A DNA stretch of 64,000 bases from Phyllostachys edulis (taxonomy: Eukaryota; Streptophyta; Magnoliopsida; Poales; Poaceae), in contig CM070546.1 in NCBI GenBank assembly GCA_036346405.1, positions 111,169,684 through 111,233,683 on the forward strand, read 5' to 3'. Both the position numbers and the translations under genes were made by a program. Below, piece by piece: positions 11,446 to 22,294 of the stretch. How positions within the stretch are numbered: the first letter of the stretch is position 1; the number at the start of each line of letters is the position of its first letter. Under the pieces are notes generated by a model. It was not told the DNA's origin, made no database searches, and saw only the letters and a program-made list of their open reading frames with translations.

Positions 11446-12126
11446 CTCTCCTTTGGAGGTCTGAACAATTAAGATCTCTAAAGGGGAGGTCCTAACGGTC
11501 AGATCTAACAAGGGGGAGGTCTGAACGGTTAAGATCTCCAAAAGGGGAGGTCCTAACGGTCAGATCTAACAAGGGGGAGGTCTGAGCGGCTAAGATCTCT
11601 AAAGGGGAGGTTCTAACGGCCAGATCTAACAAGGGGGAGGTCTGAGCGGCTAAGATCTCCAAAGGGAAGGTCCTAACGGCCAGATCTAACAAGGGGGAGG
11701 TCTAAACGGTTAAGATCTCCAAAGGGGGGGGTCTTAACGGTCAGATCTAACAAGGGGAAGGTCTGAATGGTTAAGATCTCCAAAGGGAAGGTCCTAACGG
11801 TCAGATCTAACAAGGGGGAGGTCTGAACGGTCCAAAAGGGGAGGTCCTAACGGTCAGATCTAACAAGGGGTGGTCTCGAAGTGCTAAGATCTCCAAAGGG
11901 AGGTCCTAACGGTCAGATCTAACAAGGGGGAGGTCTGAACGGTTAAGATCTCCAAAGGGGAGGTCCTAACGGTCAGATCTAACAAGGGGGAGGTCTGAAC
12001 GGTTAAGATCTCCAAAGGGGAGGTCCTAACGGTCAGATCTAACAAGGTGGAGGTCTGAACGGTTAAGATCTCCAAGGGGGAGGTCCTAACGGTCAGATCT
12101 AATAAGGGGGAGGTCTGAACGGTTAA
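11446..12126. repeat. 60-bp tandem array with MSA-like CCTAACGGTCA in each unit
   Basis: About 11 units of 60 bp, each a dimer of two 30-bp half units. One half is GGAGGTC-CTAACGGTCAGATCT plus an AAGGG tail; the other is GGAGGTC-TGAACGGTTAAGATCT plus an AAAGG tail. CCTAACGGTCA fits the plant M-specific activator consensus YCYAACGGYYA exactly; the partner half (GAACGGTT) fits the core only. Some copies carry C for T after AACGG, which still fits. One half unit is lost near 11830-11880. Frames read through it translate the repeat. Confidence 0.85.
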
Positions 12127-12560
12127 GGAGATTCAAACCAAGAAAGGAAGTCTAGATTAAAAGAGATGGAAAGATCCAAGCTCAAAGGAGGTCCAAGAAC
12201 TCTAAGGAGGTCCTACGAACCCAGAGGAGGTCCAAGGGACCCAAAGGAGGTCCTATGAACACAGAGGAGGTCCAAAGGACACAAGGACAGACCAAATAAA
12301 CAAAGGGGAAGGTCCAAGGGACTTAGGGAGGTCCGATTGGATGCGGGGAGATCAAAGGGAGCTCCATAAGAGCACAAGGAGGTCCATATGGACACGAGGA
12401 GTTCAAATGAACTTTGATAGGTCCACAGGGAGGTCCAAACAGAGAAAGAGGTCTAGATCAAGGAGATCTTGACAGAGACGGACATTTAGGCCAAAGGGAG
12501 GTCTAAACACAAAGAGAGTCAAACCAACAAAGGGGAGGTATGGACTAAAGGAAGTCCAAA
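12127..12560. repeat. Degenerate GGAGGTC repeat
   Basis: GGAGGTCCA/TA boxes recur every 20-40 bp but the AACGG part of the unit is lost. Looks like the decayed edge of the array at 11446-12126. Confidence 0.6.
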
Positions 12561-14330
12561 AAAAAAGGTTCCATAGTGTGTGCAAGGACGCAAAGGTTCC
12601 ATTTTGGCCCTCCCCGGCCACTGTCATGCGTCACCTCGCCGGTGATGAGCCCAGCCAAGTAGCGCCCGAGAGCTCCTCTGCCTATCCGAATTTAGACCGG
12701 CACTGTAGCCCAATGATTAACCAAATCCGTGTCATTAGGTTTTAATCAATGATTAACTGTCAGCTAAGCATTAATAGATGCTAGGTTTAAATGCTGTGTC
12801 TCAATGACTCGTGGGCCCATGAATAGAAAATGAGGAATAGTTATTACCAGGTTATAGCTTTAAGTCACTGGCACGCGGGCCCAAGCTCATTAGGGCACAG
12901 AGGTTCTGGTCCATGGACCAGTGAACCGAGCTCATGGACCTTGGTCCACGCACTATTTTGGTGGGCCGAGCCTATGACATGTGGTCCCCACATGTTAGTA
13001 GATTTTCCTTTTAGTAATTTAAATGAAAAAGAAAAGATAATCTTTGGACCCACTGGTCAGTGATCGTGGCTAGCTCAAGCCATGTATAAAAAGTATTTAA
13101 TTCCATTTAAAATTCTAAAATGAATTAACTTTGCACTGTAAATTCAAATAACTTCAAAAATTCATAACTAATTCAAATCAACTCCAAATTGAGTGAAACC
13201 AATTTGGTTGGTTTCTATTTTTATTGTACTTTAACTTGTAATAGGTCTAAAACATGTTTTGATCACAAAAAAAATTCGATATTAGAATTAAATTCAGAAA
13301 AGAATAATTTTTAGACTAAAAATTCATAGAAAATTTATATGAACTTCAAATGAGATGAATCCAATTTTTTTGTTCATAACATTTTATTCTCTGTCTGGCC
13401 ATGTAGTTTTTGTCTTCACCTCTATCCTAGAAAATTTTGTGAAAAGAATTAATTTCGGCTACAGTAACCGAAGTCAATTTCTTTGGCATTTTCTCTCCCG
13501 GTAGATCTTCGTTAGGGCATAGCTCTCACATATGAACTCCGTTTTAATTTATTCTTCTTGCTAAATTCATCTAAAATCATACTCTCCCTACTGTCTAATC
13601 TTTGTTAGGTAAATGTTCATCCCTTGCCACTGAGATTAGGTCAATATTTCCGCTAGTGATTTAGAGCCCGATGGATGGGCTCTGGTCATATTATACCATA
13701 TACGAGTCAGTGTCGCTTAGCCACGCTTAGTTTCGGTAGAATGGGGATCATCGTTTCGGCGATGGTCATTATATTGTCACTCTAATTACTTGGTTCAGAG
13801 TACTCATGTAAGTATTGTATTTGAAAAACTAAAACTGAAAATAAAACGATTTGAACTTGGGCCGATGGTTGAATGGTGTGTTTATCGAGTGTGTGGTTCG
13901 TGCGCAAGTCAACAAGGATCGAACATCTTGCGCCATCGATCCAAGAATTATTGTGTGCATCCACATGAGGGCATATGGGACCCCTCTTGAATTAGTACTT
14001 TGTTATGTGTTAACTCTGAGCCGTAGGTGGTAGTTGTTAGGGAGAAAAATGTTCTTTTATTAATGGTAATGTGCGGGGTGGGATCCGGGTAGGTTCCCTC
14101 ACCTAAGGAACATCGGTAGTTGCTGAGACTTTATCGGTGACTCCGACACAACGTATGGGTCCTCCGTGGGAGACCCGTCAGCACACATAAGGGCGGTTCA
14201 CGGAGGGTTTCACACCCATAGGGCGGCTCTTAGTTAATACATTTCATTGAAAAACGTCTTGTAGGACTTAGCTCTGCCGGCATGCCATTGAAAGTATGCT
14301 ATATAGCTTGGCAAAGGAGCAGTCTGGCAT

Positions 14331-14405
14331 GTGGGTAAATTTGTAGACACCTGTAGGGTATAATCTATTCGAATAGCCAAGTCCTTGGTTATGGACATGT
14401 TTGGT
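14331..14405 (+). other. Conserved LTR palindrome cluster, copy in D
   Basis: CTATTCGAATAG at 14365-14376, then GTCCTTGGTTATGGAC, preceded by CACCTGTAGGGT. Hairpin GAGTAC-N6-GTACTT at 14702-14719. Distance from the cluster to the LTR end is about 0.78 kb, similar to A (0.80 kb), E (0.65 kb) and B (0.71 kb). Confidence 0.8.
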
Positions 14406-15150
14406 TATGTCCCGTAAGAGTTAGACTCTAGATTTTCGATAAAACATGAAATAGGTGGTACGAATTGGGGAATTCGTGCTATTGTTGTGGTGGCTGTGGG
14501 CAGCCCCTCTAGGTTATTAATTATGTTTCTAAATATTGTCTCGCTGTTATTTAAACAAATAAAAATAAATTTGGTCAAATTGCCTTACAATCTATTACTC
14601 TATTGCAAAGAAAATGTCTTTATACTGAAAATTGCTTAGTGTGGTAGCCTTCTTTTGATACTTGAATACATCTACTTTATTCTGTTGTTTGTAAGACTTG
14701 CGAGTACAACTTTGTACTTAATCGGATTATCCATGCTGCAGAGGTGGTTGACCCCAAAGGGGTTGGCCAATGTGAGACTGTTTACGACGCTGACGACTAG
14801 TTCGTTGGTTTATCGATCAATTGCCTTGTGGGTAAGGGAAGCCAGTTGGATTTTCTTCGCTGCCATCTTATGGCTTGTGTTTTTTGTTGCAAACGCGATA
14901 TTTTGTTGTGCTATTTGGCCAGTTGGCCCTATGTATGAAATCTGAACTTTGTTTGTTTATTGTGTTGTAAATTATGAAGACTTCGGTAATGTAATAAGTT
15001 GTGTTTGTCTTGATTATTTGTGGAGGTGTATGTGTACCGCTCATGGGAGGTACATAATACACCAAGATCGGAAAATTTCTCTTGTAATGCTAGGATCGTT
15101 GGGAAGGTTAAGTATTACAAGTTAATATCTCTCCGGGGCTCTCACAGGCT

Positions 15151-15168
15151 TGGTATTAGAGCCATACT
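15151..15168 (+). other. Primer-binding site of element D
   Basis: TGGTATTAGAGCCATACT, four bases after the LTR end. TGGTATCAGAGC is the complement of the plant initiator tRNA-Met 3' end used by most Ty3/Gypsy and Ty1/Copia elements; here one C is changed to T. The leader from 15169 to 15923 holds no recognised feature. Confidence 0.85.
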
Positions 15169-15923
15169 GATCGTAGGAAACCCCTAGCTTGGTCGTCATT
15201 AAGATGTTTGAAATATTTAGTTTCAAAATATCAAATATTTGATGAAAAATTAAGTAAGTCCTCATATTTTATTCCTTACCTATCTTAGCTTCTCAATCTT
15301 ACTTTGTTCTATGTTTGATTTTCCAAAAGATGTTTCCCTCTCATCTCCTTTCAAAAGCTAGATGTATGCCATTTAATTTCAGATTGGGGAATAAATGAGA
15401 GTTGAAAATATGGAGTGTTGGCTATCATTTGATGAAGTTAGGTGGCACTCGGAGTAGAAAATATCATCTCAGAGCTCGTTTATCAAATCTGGACAGCAAG
15501 CGCAAAATCTGGACATCAAGCGCATAGTTCGTCGTTAGGGCTGAAATTGAGAGTGTAATTCCACTAAAATGCATGGGAATGAAAGGGTAAGATGTGATTG
15601 TAGATGGCTAGTGCCAAATGCACCCCTAGATGGTCTTTACCATGCTCCTTAGATGCAATAAAACCTGGTTTGCGATCTGAATTTTTCATCCCAACCGATT
15701 GCTCGTTTGTTTGGTGCGAGGTAATCATGCTGGGAAATTAATCTTTTGTTCTAGTTTTTTTGCTGGCTCCTATGATTTTGTACAAATATTTGGAGTTCAA
15801 TTCTTGTTAATTATATGTATGCACACATGTTAGATTAATATTGCATTAGTTGATTGCTTCTCTAATGTCGTCTTTCGTATCTTAGGTCCGGTTGCCATTG
15901 CTAATCCAATTCGTGGGAGCAGG

Positions 15924-17016
15924 ATGGCTGGACAAACCCGGAGTAGCCAAAGTCAGCAACCTGTCCATGAAGAGGAATTCCCGCCTCCTCCCACAATGGT
16001 CGAGGTGCTCGCTCAAATCGACCGAAACTGGATGGATCAGACGAGGATTCTTAAGCAAATCGCTCGGAAAAACCTCCGTTCCATTTGGCTCCTCTGGATC
16101 AGCAGGAGGGGGTGGACATCAACCACGGGAAGGACTCTCCGAATTCCTCCGTGCGCAGCCACCTACCTTCTCCTGGTCTAAAGATCCCCTCGACGCTGAC
16201 GACTGGCTTCGTCTCGTCGAGCGGAAGCTGAACATCACGCAATGCCCATACCATGAGAAGGTGTTGTTCGCCTCTCATCAACTGGAGGGTGCAGCACACT
16301 TGTGGTGGGAAAACTTCCTCGCCATATAGCCCACTGGCCGAGCCATCACTTGGGAGGAGTTCCGCACTGCCGTCCGGCAAGCTCATGTTCCTACCGGCTT
16401 GATGAAGTTGAAGAAGAAGGAATTCTTTGCGCTCAAGCAAGGGCGCAAGTCGGTGGCTGAGTATCTCTATGAGTTCAATCATCTCTCCTGATATGCCCCT
16501 GTAGATGTGCCGGCCGACGCCGCGAAGCAAAAGAAGTTCATGGACAGTTTGACCGAGGAGCTGCAGGACAAGCTAGCAGTCCTTGACTTTCTCGATTTCC
16601 AAACATTGATCGACAAGGTCATTGTCGCTGAGCAAAATGGAAGGGCACTGGATGAGTCTTGCAAATGCAAGAAAGAGGCTCTAAAATTAGCAGGGGACCT
16701 CTTCTCCCGACTTCGTTTCGGGCAACCTTCGATGCCCTATCTTCAAGCTCCACCGCCACCCAGGCTATCGGCATTCGTACCTTGCCCTCCTCAGCCCGTG
16801 TTTCAACCACAAGCACCTGTGGGGCAGCACGGTGACCTCTGCAATCCAGCTGCTGGGGTCACTTGCTTCAACTGCAACAACAAGGGGCACTACGCGAATG
16901 CTTGCCCTATGAAGACCGGTGGAGCCCCTCGCCCTAATCCAAGACAAGGCCGTGGTCCTCCTCAAGCTCAGAAGACTCTCCAAAAAATTTTAGAGCATGG
17001 GACGTGGTCGAGTTAA
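15924..17016 (+). pseudogene. gag of element D (chromovirus type), broken
   Basis: Capsid/nucleocapsid polyprotein remnant. The likely start is the ATG at 15924 (MAGQTRSSQS), with a frame change near 16070 into the frame carrying the retrotransposon gag domain (around 16140-16520, with DADDWLRLVE, LEGAAHLWWEN and the TPxGLM-like region). Two in-frame stops lie inside the domain: TAG at 16327 and TGA near 16489. The zinc knuckle CFNCNNKGHYANAC (CX2CX4HX4C) is near 16866-16907 and intact. Ends with TAA at 17014. It lies downstream of the primer site of D, where gag belongs. Not functional as it stands. Confidence 0.85.
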
Positions 17017-17051
17017 ACATATCTCGGCCGAGGAAGCATAGGAGGCACCCG

Positions 17052-17516
17052 ACGTCATGTTGGGTACGCTTCTTGTTAATTCTCACCCTGCTACTTTTTT
17101 TATTTGACTAAGGAGCTTCTCATTCTTTTATATCAAAATCCTTTGCTGCATATGGTGATATTAAAATTGTACCCTTGCATATCCCATTGGTCATCCAATC
17201 ACCGGGGTCAGAAATGAGAGTCGAAAATGAGTGTCAGAATGTATCGATTGAGATTGAAAGGGTGGGATTTTGGAAAATCTTATTATCCTCAATTTAGCGA
17301 GTTTAGACGTGATACTTGGCATGGATTGGCTGTCCCAATATCAGGGACAAATCGATTGTGCCAAGAAATTCATCTCCCTTAGGAATGCCTCCGGCGAGCA
17401 AGTTGGAATTGCGCCGAAATTGAAGGGACTACACCTCTTCGCGCTTGATGCGAAGCTGGCTCCAGAAATTCATGAAGTACCAGTTGTGAGTGAATTCCCA
17501 GATGTAGGTATTTCAT
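17052..17516 (+). pseudogene. Aspartic protease region of element D, broken and truncated
   Basis: Retropepsin-like remnant following gag. After a T-rich run near 17095-17103 with a frame change, the active-site triad reads D-stop-G (GAC TAA GGA), where the family has D-S/T-G, followed by ASHSFIS. Further on are DVILGMDWLSQY (17310-17345), the conserved flap-distal motif, and VVSEFPDV, which in intact elements leads into reverse transcriptase. The frame then leaves homology at about 17510, where an inverted LTR fragment starts. D therefore has no RT, RNase H or integrase. Confidence 0.8.
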
Positions 17517-17631
17517 ATTAAATGGCTTTTAATTTCCAAAATCTCAAGTTAAGCTTTAGCAAATCAACAGACCAAATGGTTATTTTTATTTTTGAAAATT
17601 TTCAGAAAGCCTAGAAAATTGGGATGTTACA
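17511..17631 (-). mobile_element. 3' LTR remnant of element B (120 bp)
   Basis: Matches 31700-31820, the outer end of the 5' LTR of B, nearly base for base, and ends in TGTTACA next to a polypurine tract. Only 120 of about 3,100 bp remain; the rest was lost at the junction with D. Confidence 0.85.
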
Positions 17632-17652
17632 AACCTACACCCCTTAAAGGGA
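17632..17652 (-). other. Polypurine tract of element B
   Basis: On the minus strand the sequence just before the 3' LTR reads CCCTTTAAGGGGTGTAGGTT. The same purine-rich AAGGGG tract precedes the 3' LTR of F at 49559-49584. It is the expected second-strand primer site and fixes B as minus strand. Confidence 0.75.
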
Positions 17653-18850
17653 ATATCGACCTCGAGATTCAGGCTGACTAGAGAATAGGTGTGGAAACTC
17701 GGCCTTCAGGTCTTCTTCACGCTCCCAGGTGGCTTCCTCTTCAGTGTTATTGCTCCACTGAACTTTGCAGAAATAGATGATCTTGCTTCTTGTCACTCAC
17801 TCGGACACTTCCAAAATCTTAATGGTTTGCTCCTTGTAGGTGAGATCTTGCTGTAGGTCAATGGCTTCTACAGGCATCTGCTCCTCTGGCACACACAGAC
17901 ATTTCTTCAATTGCGACTTGTGGAAGACATCATGCATATCTGACAACTAGGGTGGAAACTATAATTTGTAAGCAACTTCTCACCTTCTGACTAAAATTAG
18001 AAATGGTCCGATGTATCGACGTGCAAGCTTCCCACTTACTTTTCTGCCTGGATTGAGCTGTTCTCAGCTTTTCTTTGATTGACTTAACTTGATCTTCACC
18101 TTCCTTCAGGATATCAGGTCCAAGTATTTGCCCTTCTCCTGTTTTAGTCCAATACAACGGTGTTCTGCACTTTCTTCCATAAAGGGCTTCAAACGGGGAC
18201 ATCTCCAAACTTGATTGATGACTATTGTTGTAAGAAAATTCTGCGTAAGGCAACATTTGATCCCAACTGGCCTGGTTCTCTAGAGCGCAGGCTCATAACA
18301 TATCTTCTAGGATCTGATTTACTCTTTTCGTTTGTCCATTTGTCTGACGATGGTAGGCTGTACTGAAATTCAGATTAGTACCCAAAGCACTGTGCAGCTT
18401 CTGCCATAATCTGGAGGTGAACTGAGATCCTCGATCCGACATGATCTTCTTTGGTACTCCATGCTAACATACTATCTTTGCCATATACAACTCTGCAAGT
18501 CTGCCTCCTGAGTAGGTGGTCTTAACCGGGATGAAGTGTGCAACTTTTGTCAGGCGATCTACAATTACCCAGATAGAATCATATCCAGCTTGGGTTCTTG
18601 GCAGACCGGTGATAAAGTCTATGCCAATTTCTTCCCATTTCCATTTAGGTATATTCAAAGGTTGTAAGAGTCCAGTGGGTCTCTGATGCTCAGCTTTAAC
18701 TAGCTGACAGACATCACACTGTGCTACATACTTAGCGATCTCGCGCTTCATGCTAGGCCACCAGTACAATTCCTTGAGATCTTGATAAATCTTAGTGCTT
18801 CCGGGGTGAATGGAGTACAAGGTTTCGTGAGCTTCCTTGAGTATCAACTG
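17645..18850 (-). pseudogene. Integrase and chromodomain of element B, broken
   Basis: Read leftwards from 18850. The zinc-binding start (HETLYSIHPGS to CDVCQLVK, HHCC type) and the first core Asp in GIDFITGLPRT are present. A TAG follows KIVC near 18465. The second Asp is in SDRGSQF. The third catalytic residue is changed: NGQTKRVNQ where the family has a Glu in place of Lys. At the C end, between about 17650 and 17830, is a chromodomain-like stretch (IYFCKVQWSN, EEEATWEREEDL) interrupted by a TGA. The chromodomain marks a chromovirus, closest in my judgement to the Tekay/Del clade. Inactive. Confidence 0.85.
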
Positions 18851-19069
18851 CTTGAGCTCTCCCTAGTCTAGTACACAAATATGCTTATTGAACCAGACGG
18901 TTCCTTGTTCATCTTCGGAAAATCTTAGGGATTTACCCTTCTTCATGTTTCTTTTGATCTCCATGACATCTACATCTTCTCCTTGGGCTTTCCGCATCTG
19001 ATCTTAGAGAGTTGGTTGTATTTCCAGAGCAGCTAGGTAACCTTCTTCAACCAATTCTAGCTTGAGCTT

Positions 19070-20536
19070 TTAAAAATTTTCGTGCAGTGCTGGCTGACTT
19101 TCCTTGATCATCAAAGTATTGCAGTAGACCTTCCTACTTAAAGCATCGGCTACCACGTTAGCCTTTCCTGGATGGTAATGAATTCCCAAATTGTAATCTT
19201 TGATCAATTTCAACCATCTTCTTTGCCTCATATTAAGATCAGCTTGAGTGAAAATGTACTTCAAGCTTTTATGGTTAGTGTAGACTTTACATCGATTACC
19301 GATGAGGTAATGGCGCCATATCTTCAAAGTATGCACTACGGCAGCCAATTCTAAGTCATGAGTAGGGTAATTGGCCTCATGAGGCTTTAACTGACGGCAA
19401 GTGTAAGCTAGTACCTTCCTTTCTTGCATTAGGACACAACCGAGACCTTGACGTGAGGTATCACAGAAAATCTCAAAGTCCTTTCGAACATTAGGCAAGA
19501 TCAACACTAGAGCGGTGATCAGTCGTTTCTTTAACTCTTGAAAACTCTGCTCACATTCTGGCGTCCAAGCATACTTGTTTTCCTTCTTCAGCAACAGAGT
19601 GAGAGGTCTTGCTATTTTAGAGAATCCTTCTATAAATTTGCAGTAGTAACCTGCCATTCCAAGAAAACTTCTGATCTGAGGCACTAACTTGGGTGACTCC
19701 CAATTGAGCACATCCTTGACTTTGCTAGGATTGACGGCGACTCCTTCTGCAGACAAGACGTGTCCCAAAAAGGTGATTTTCTTCATCCAAAACTCACACT
19801 TGTCGAATTTAGCATAGAGTTGATGATCTCTAAGCTTGTTCAGGACTAAGCGAAGATGCTCTTCTTCACTGTTAGAGTATACTAGAATATCATCAATAAA
19901 GACAATAACGAACTTATCCAAATACTCCATGAATACTTTATTCATGAAGTTCATAAAGTAAGCAGGGGTATTGGTCAATCCAAAAGGCATGACCGTGTAC
20001 TCGTAAAGTCCATAACGGGTTGAGAAAGCTGTCTTGGGGATATCCTCTTGGCGAATCTTCAACTGATGGTATCCTGACCTCAAATCTATCTTGGAGAACA
20101 CTCCGGCTCCCTTCAGCTGGTCGAACAGATCATCAATCCTGGGCAAAGGGTACTTGTTCTTGATGGTGACTTCGTTGAGTGAGCGATAATCTACACACAT
20201 CCGTTGGGTACTGTCCTTCTTTGCAACAAAGATCACCGGGGCTTCCCAAGGTGAAGAACTTGGTCTGACAAAATCTTTAGCTTGCATCTCCTCAATCTGC
20301 TTCTTTCACTCGACCAAGTCGTTAACAAGCAGACGGTAGGGTCTCTTGGAAATTGGTGCAGTTCCAGGAATTAGGTTGATGACGAACTCTAAGTCTCTGT
20401 CTGGTGGCATTCCAGGTAACTCATCCGGAAAGACATCTGGGAACTCAGTGACCACTGGCACATCTTGACTTGCTAGGTTGTGGGTCTGAACCATCTGCAC
20501 AAATCTTCCCAGGCTTAATAGATGAGGAGAAGAAAG
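19070..20536 (-). pseudogene. Reverse transcriptase and RNase H of element B
   Basis: Read leftwards. VVTEFPDVFPDELPG (near 20440) starts the RT region. A TGA sits in the linker near 20308. Then a 405-residue open frame contains CVDYRSLNEVTIKNKYPLP, KIDLRSGYHQL, the FIDDILVYS catalytic motif, and RNase H with FCDTSRQGLG and NVVADALSRK near its end. RT itself is uninterrupted in this frame. Gag and protease, expected to the right, are absent: the sequence passes directly into leader DNA. B is therefore a deletion derivative. Confidence 0.9.
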
Positions 20537-21018
20537 CACACTAGGTAAGAGGGAAAAGCACAGAGGTGAGCGAGAACAAGAGAGAAATATGGAACAACCT
20601 AACTGGGGAAAGTCGATTAAACCCATCTAGCAAAGAGCCGGAGAGCTATTAAGAGGCAACAAAACTCAAACAGAAGATCATATTTACCGGACTAAACGAT
20701 ACTGGAACTAAGAAGGGCAGCTCTGCTAAAGCACATCTAACCTAACTTATCTGGATGGTCAACTTAAAGCAAAGCCCGATCCTATTGAGATTACTGAGAT
20801 GAGAGGGATCTATTTAAATTTGGAAACAAAGTTTCAGAGGGGATAAGGTGTAAGAATCTAAGAATGAGGTGAGAAGATATTAGAATAAGATGAGAATAGA
20901 ATAGAATAAGATGAGATAGGAGTAACTACTCATGTTACTCTGTTGGTTTGATTTATAAGATAAATTTTGAAACTCTTAACTAAAAGGACTATGCTAACTA
21001 AGGTTACATCCTACAGTC
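20537..21018 (-). other. Leader of element B, gag/protease deleted
   Basis: About 480 bp between the primer site and RT. It is related by eye to the leader of F next to 51220. It carries no gag similarity, although gag should lie here. Contains an ATTCTATTCTCATC-type short repeat on the minus strand at 20880-20930. Confidence 0.55.
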
Positions 21019-21036
21019 GAAATGGCTTTGATACCA
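21019..21036 (-). other. Primer-binding site of element B
   Basis: Minus strand reads TGGTATCAAAGCCATTTC, four bases from the LTR end at 21041. One base differs from the tRNA-Met complement TGGTATCAGAGC. Confidence 0.85.
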
Positions 21037-21729
21037 CCGTTGTTGGGACCCCGAGTAAGCAACCCCAAGACCCTCTGTGCATTCTGAACTAGTCCCATGA
21101 TTAGTAGCTAGTCCGCACAGTTGCAACACAGGTGAGATCATATCTACACAACAAACTATAGAAGAAGCAGACAAATTAATATTAATAGAAGCAAAAGACC
21201 TTATGGTCAAGGTGTTTACAGAGTTGCCATGCAGAGCTTACAACAAAAAAAACTCGCGGCGGAAAACAAAACTCTTGTGGAAGCCATTCGACATGCTCAC
21301 AGGCAATCGAGTGGAGGACGTCTCCTAGTTCGCAAGGTCTTTGAAAACACCTCTTCATAGAGCTCAGAGCTCTCTGGGTCCTCTTCAACGACTGATCAAC
21401 CAGAGGGCATAAAGCCGTGAGTACTTTGAATGTACTAAGCAAGTCGTAGGAAAATGTATGCAAATAGTATTCATGCTAGGTTTGACAATGATAGCTTTAT
21501 GGTTACTTTGCAGAAAGCAGAATTGACTAGAAATACAGTAAGTAGATTGCAAAGCACGAGTTGAAAGGTTACTACATAAGTAATCCAGTTTCTTTGAAAC
21601 AACTGGTGAACACCCAGTTCACTTCCCAAACCACTCGCGAACACCCTGTTCACTTCCCAGGCCACTCGGAACACCCTGACAATAATTTTTGAGAAAGTCT
21701 ACCACTTGCGTGAAATCACCATGCATTGT

Positions 21730-21795
21730 ACATAACCGGGACACGGCTATTCGAATAGTTTTACACTCTGCAGAGGTTGTACAGCTTTACCCATA
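21730..21795 (-). other. Conserved LTR palindrome cluster, copy in B
   Basis: CTATTCGAATAG at 21747-21758, CTCTGCAGAG at 21766-21775, with the CATAACC side of the third inverted repeat degenerate (one arm lost). Confidence 0.8.
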
Positions 21796-22254
21796 AGACA
21801 CGAATTCTCTAGTTTGTTTGGCACCCGTCGATGCCCCTACTCACTACCGTAGGTAAGCAGGCTAGAGAACGTGACAAGGCCTTTACAAAGCTCCATTTTG
21901 ACTCGGTTCCGCTCGCTAAGGATTCGCCTTCCCGGCCCCCTCTTGCGCCAAATGTGAATGTCTATCCCAGGTTTCACACTTTCACCAAAACAGAACCGAA
22001 TCAAAACATTACTAATTATTTGGCCAGGTCCACCCCATAATGAACTTGTGGTTGCACGGTATAGCACAGGTTAATGTCTTACAAGGTTAAGTCCTTAGTG
22101 ACTACTCAGGCAAGACAACCAGATCCCAGTGTGCTTCCAGCACCCCCTTTACTACGCGATCACTCACCCGAGTATAAAACATTTTGGGTTCAACCCGGCC
22201 AAATGACCACCCTAGTCATGGCACAACAAATTTTATTAGCGGCAACGCATGCCA

Positions 22255-22294
22255 CAATTCCATATTCACTTAGTCAAATTTACCATCATTGAAT
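22255..22294. repeat. 40-bp direct repeat flanking element C, left copy
   Basis: The 40 bases directly before the left LTR of C are repeated without change at 29949-29988, one base after the right LTR. A Ty3/Gypsy integrase normally leaves 5 bp. Confidence 0.85.

Larger units (their letters stand above)
10822..15146 (+). mobile_element. 5' LTR of Gypsy element D
   Basis: Starts TGTGACACCC and ends CTCACA. A four-base spacer and a tRNA-Met-type primer site follow at 15151, which identifies this as a 5' LTR. Length 4.3 kb. Parts in order: AT-rich head homologous to the head of LTR B; a GACCTCC/GGAGGTC repeat block (11030-12560); an AT-rich middle; the palindrome cluster (14331-14405); the hairpin (14702-14719). 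Its insertion interrupts minus-strand LTR H. The matching 3' LTR is absent from the window. Confidence 0.82.
21041..22294 (-). mobile_element. 5' LTR of element B, primer-side part
   Basis: Begins TGTTGGGACC in plus coordinates next to the primer site, and includes the hairpin (21420-21436) and palindrome cluster (21730-21795). It is interrupted at 22294 by element C and resumes at 29949. The two parts add up to about 3.1 kb. Confidence 0.85.

Noticed and set aside
11164..12075. Minus-strand frames repeating VRTSPLEIL / VQTSPLLDL
   Set aside because: Translation of the 60-bp array; no independent evidence of coding.
11446..12126. Regularly spaced repeats reminiscent of a CRISPR array
   Set aside because: Units are contiguous 60-bp tandems without unique spacers, inside a plant LTR; no cas genes.
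19070..20287. A 405-residue open RT/RNase H frame as evidence of an active element
   Set aside because: The element lacks gag and protease, has a stop just upstream, a broken integrase and only 120 bp of 3' LTR.
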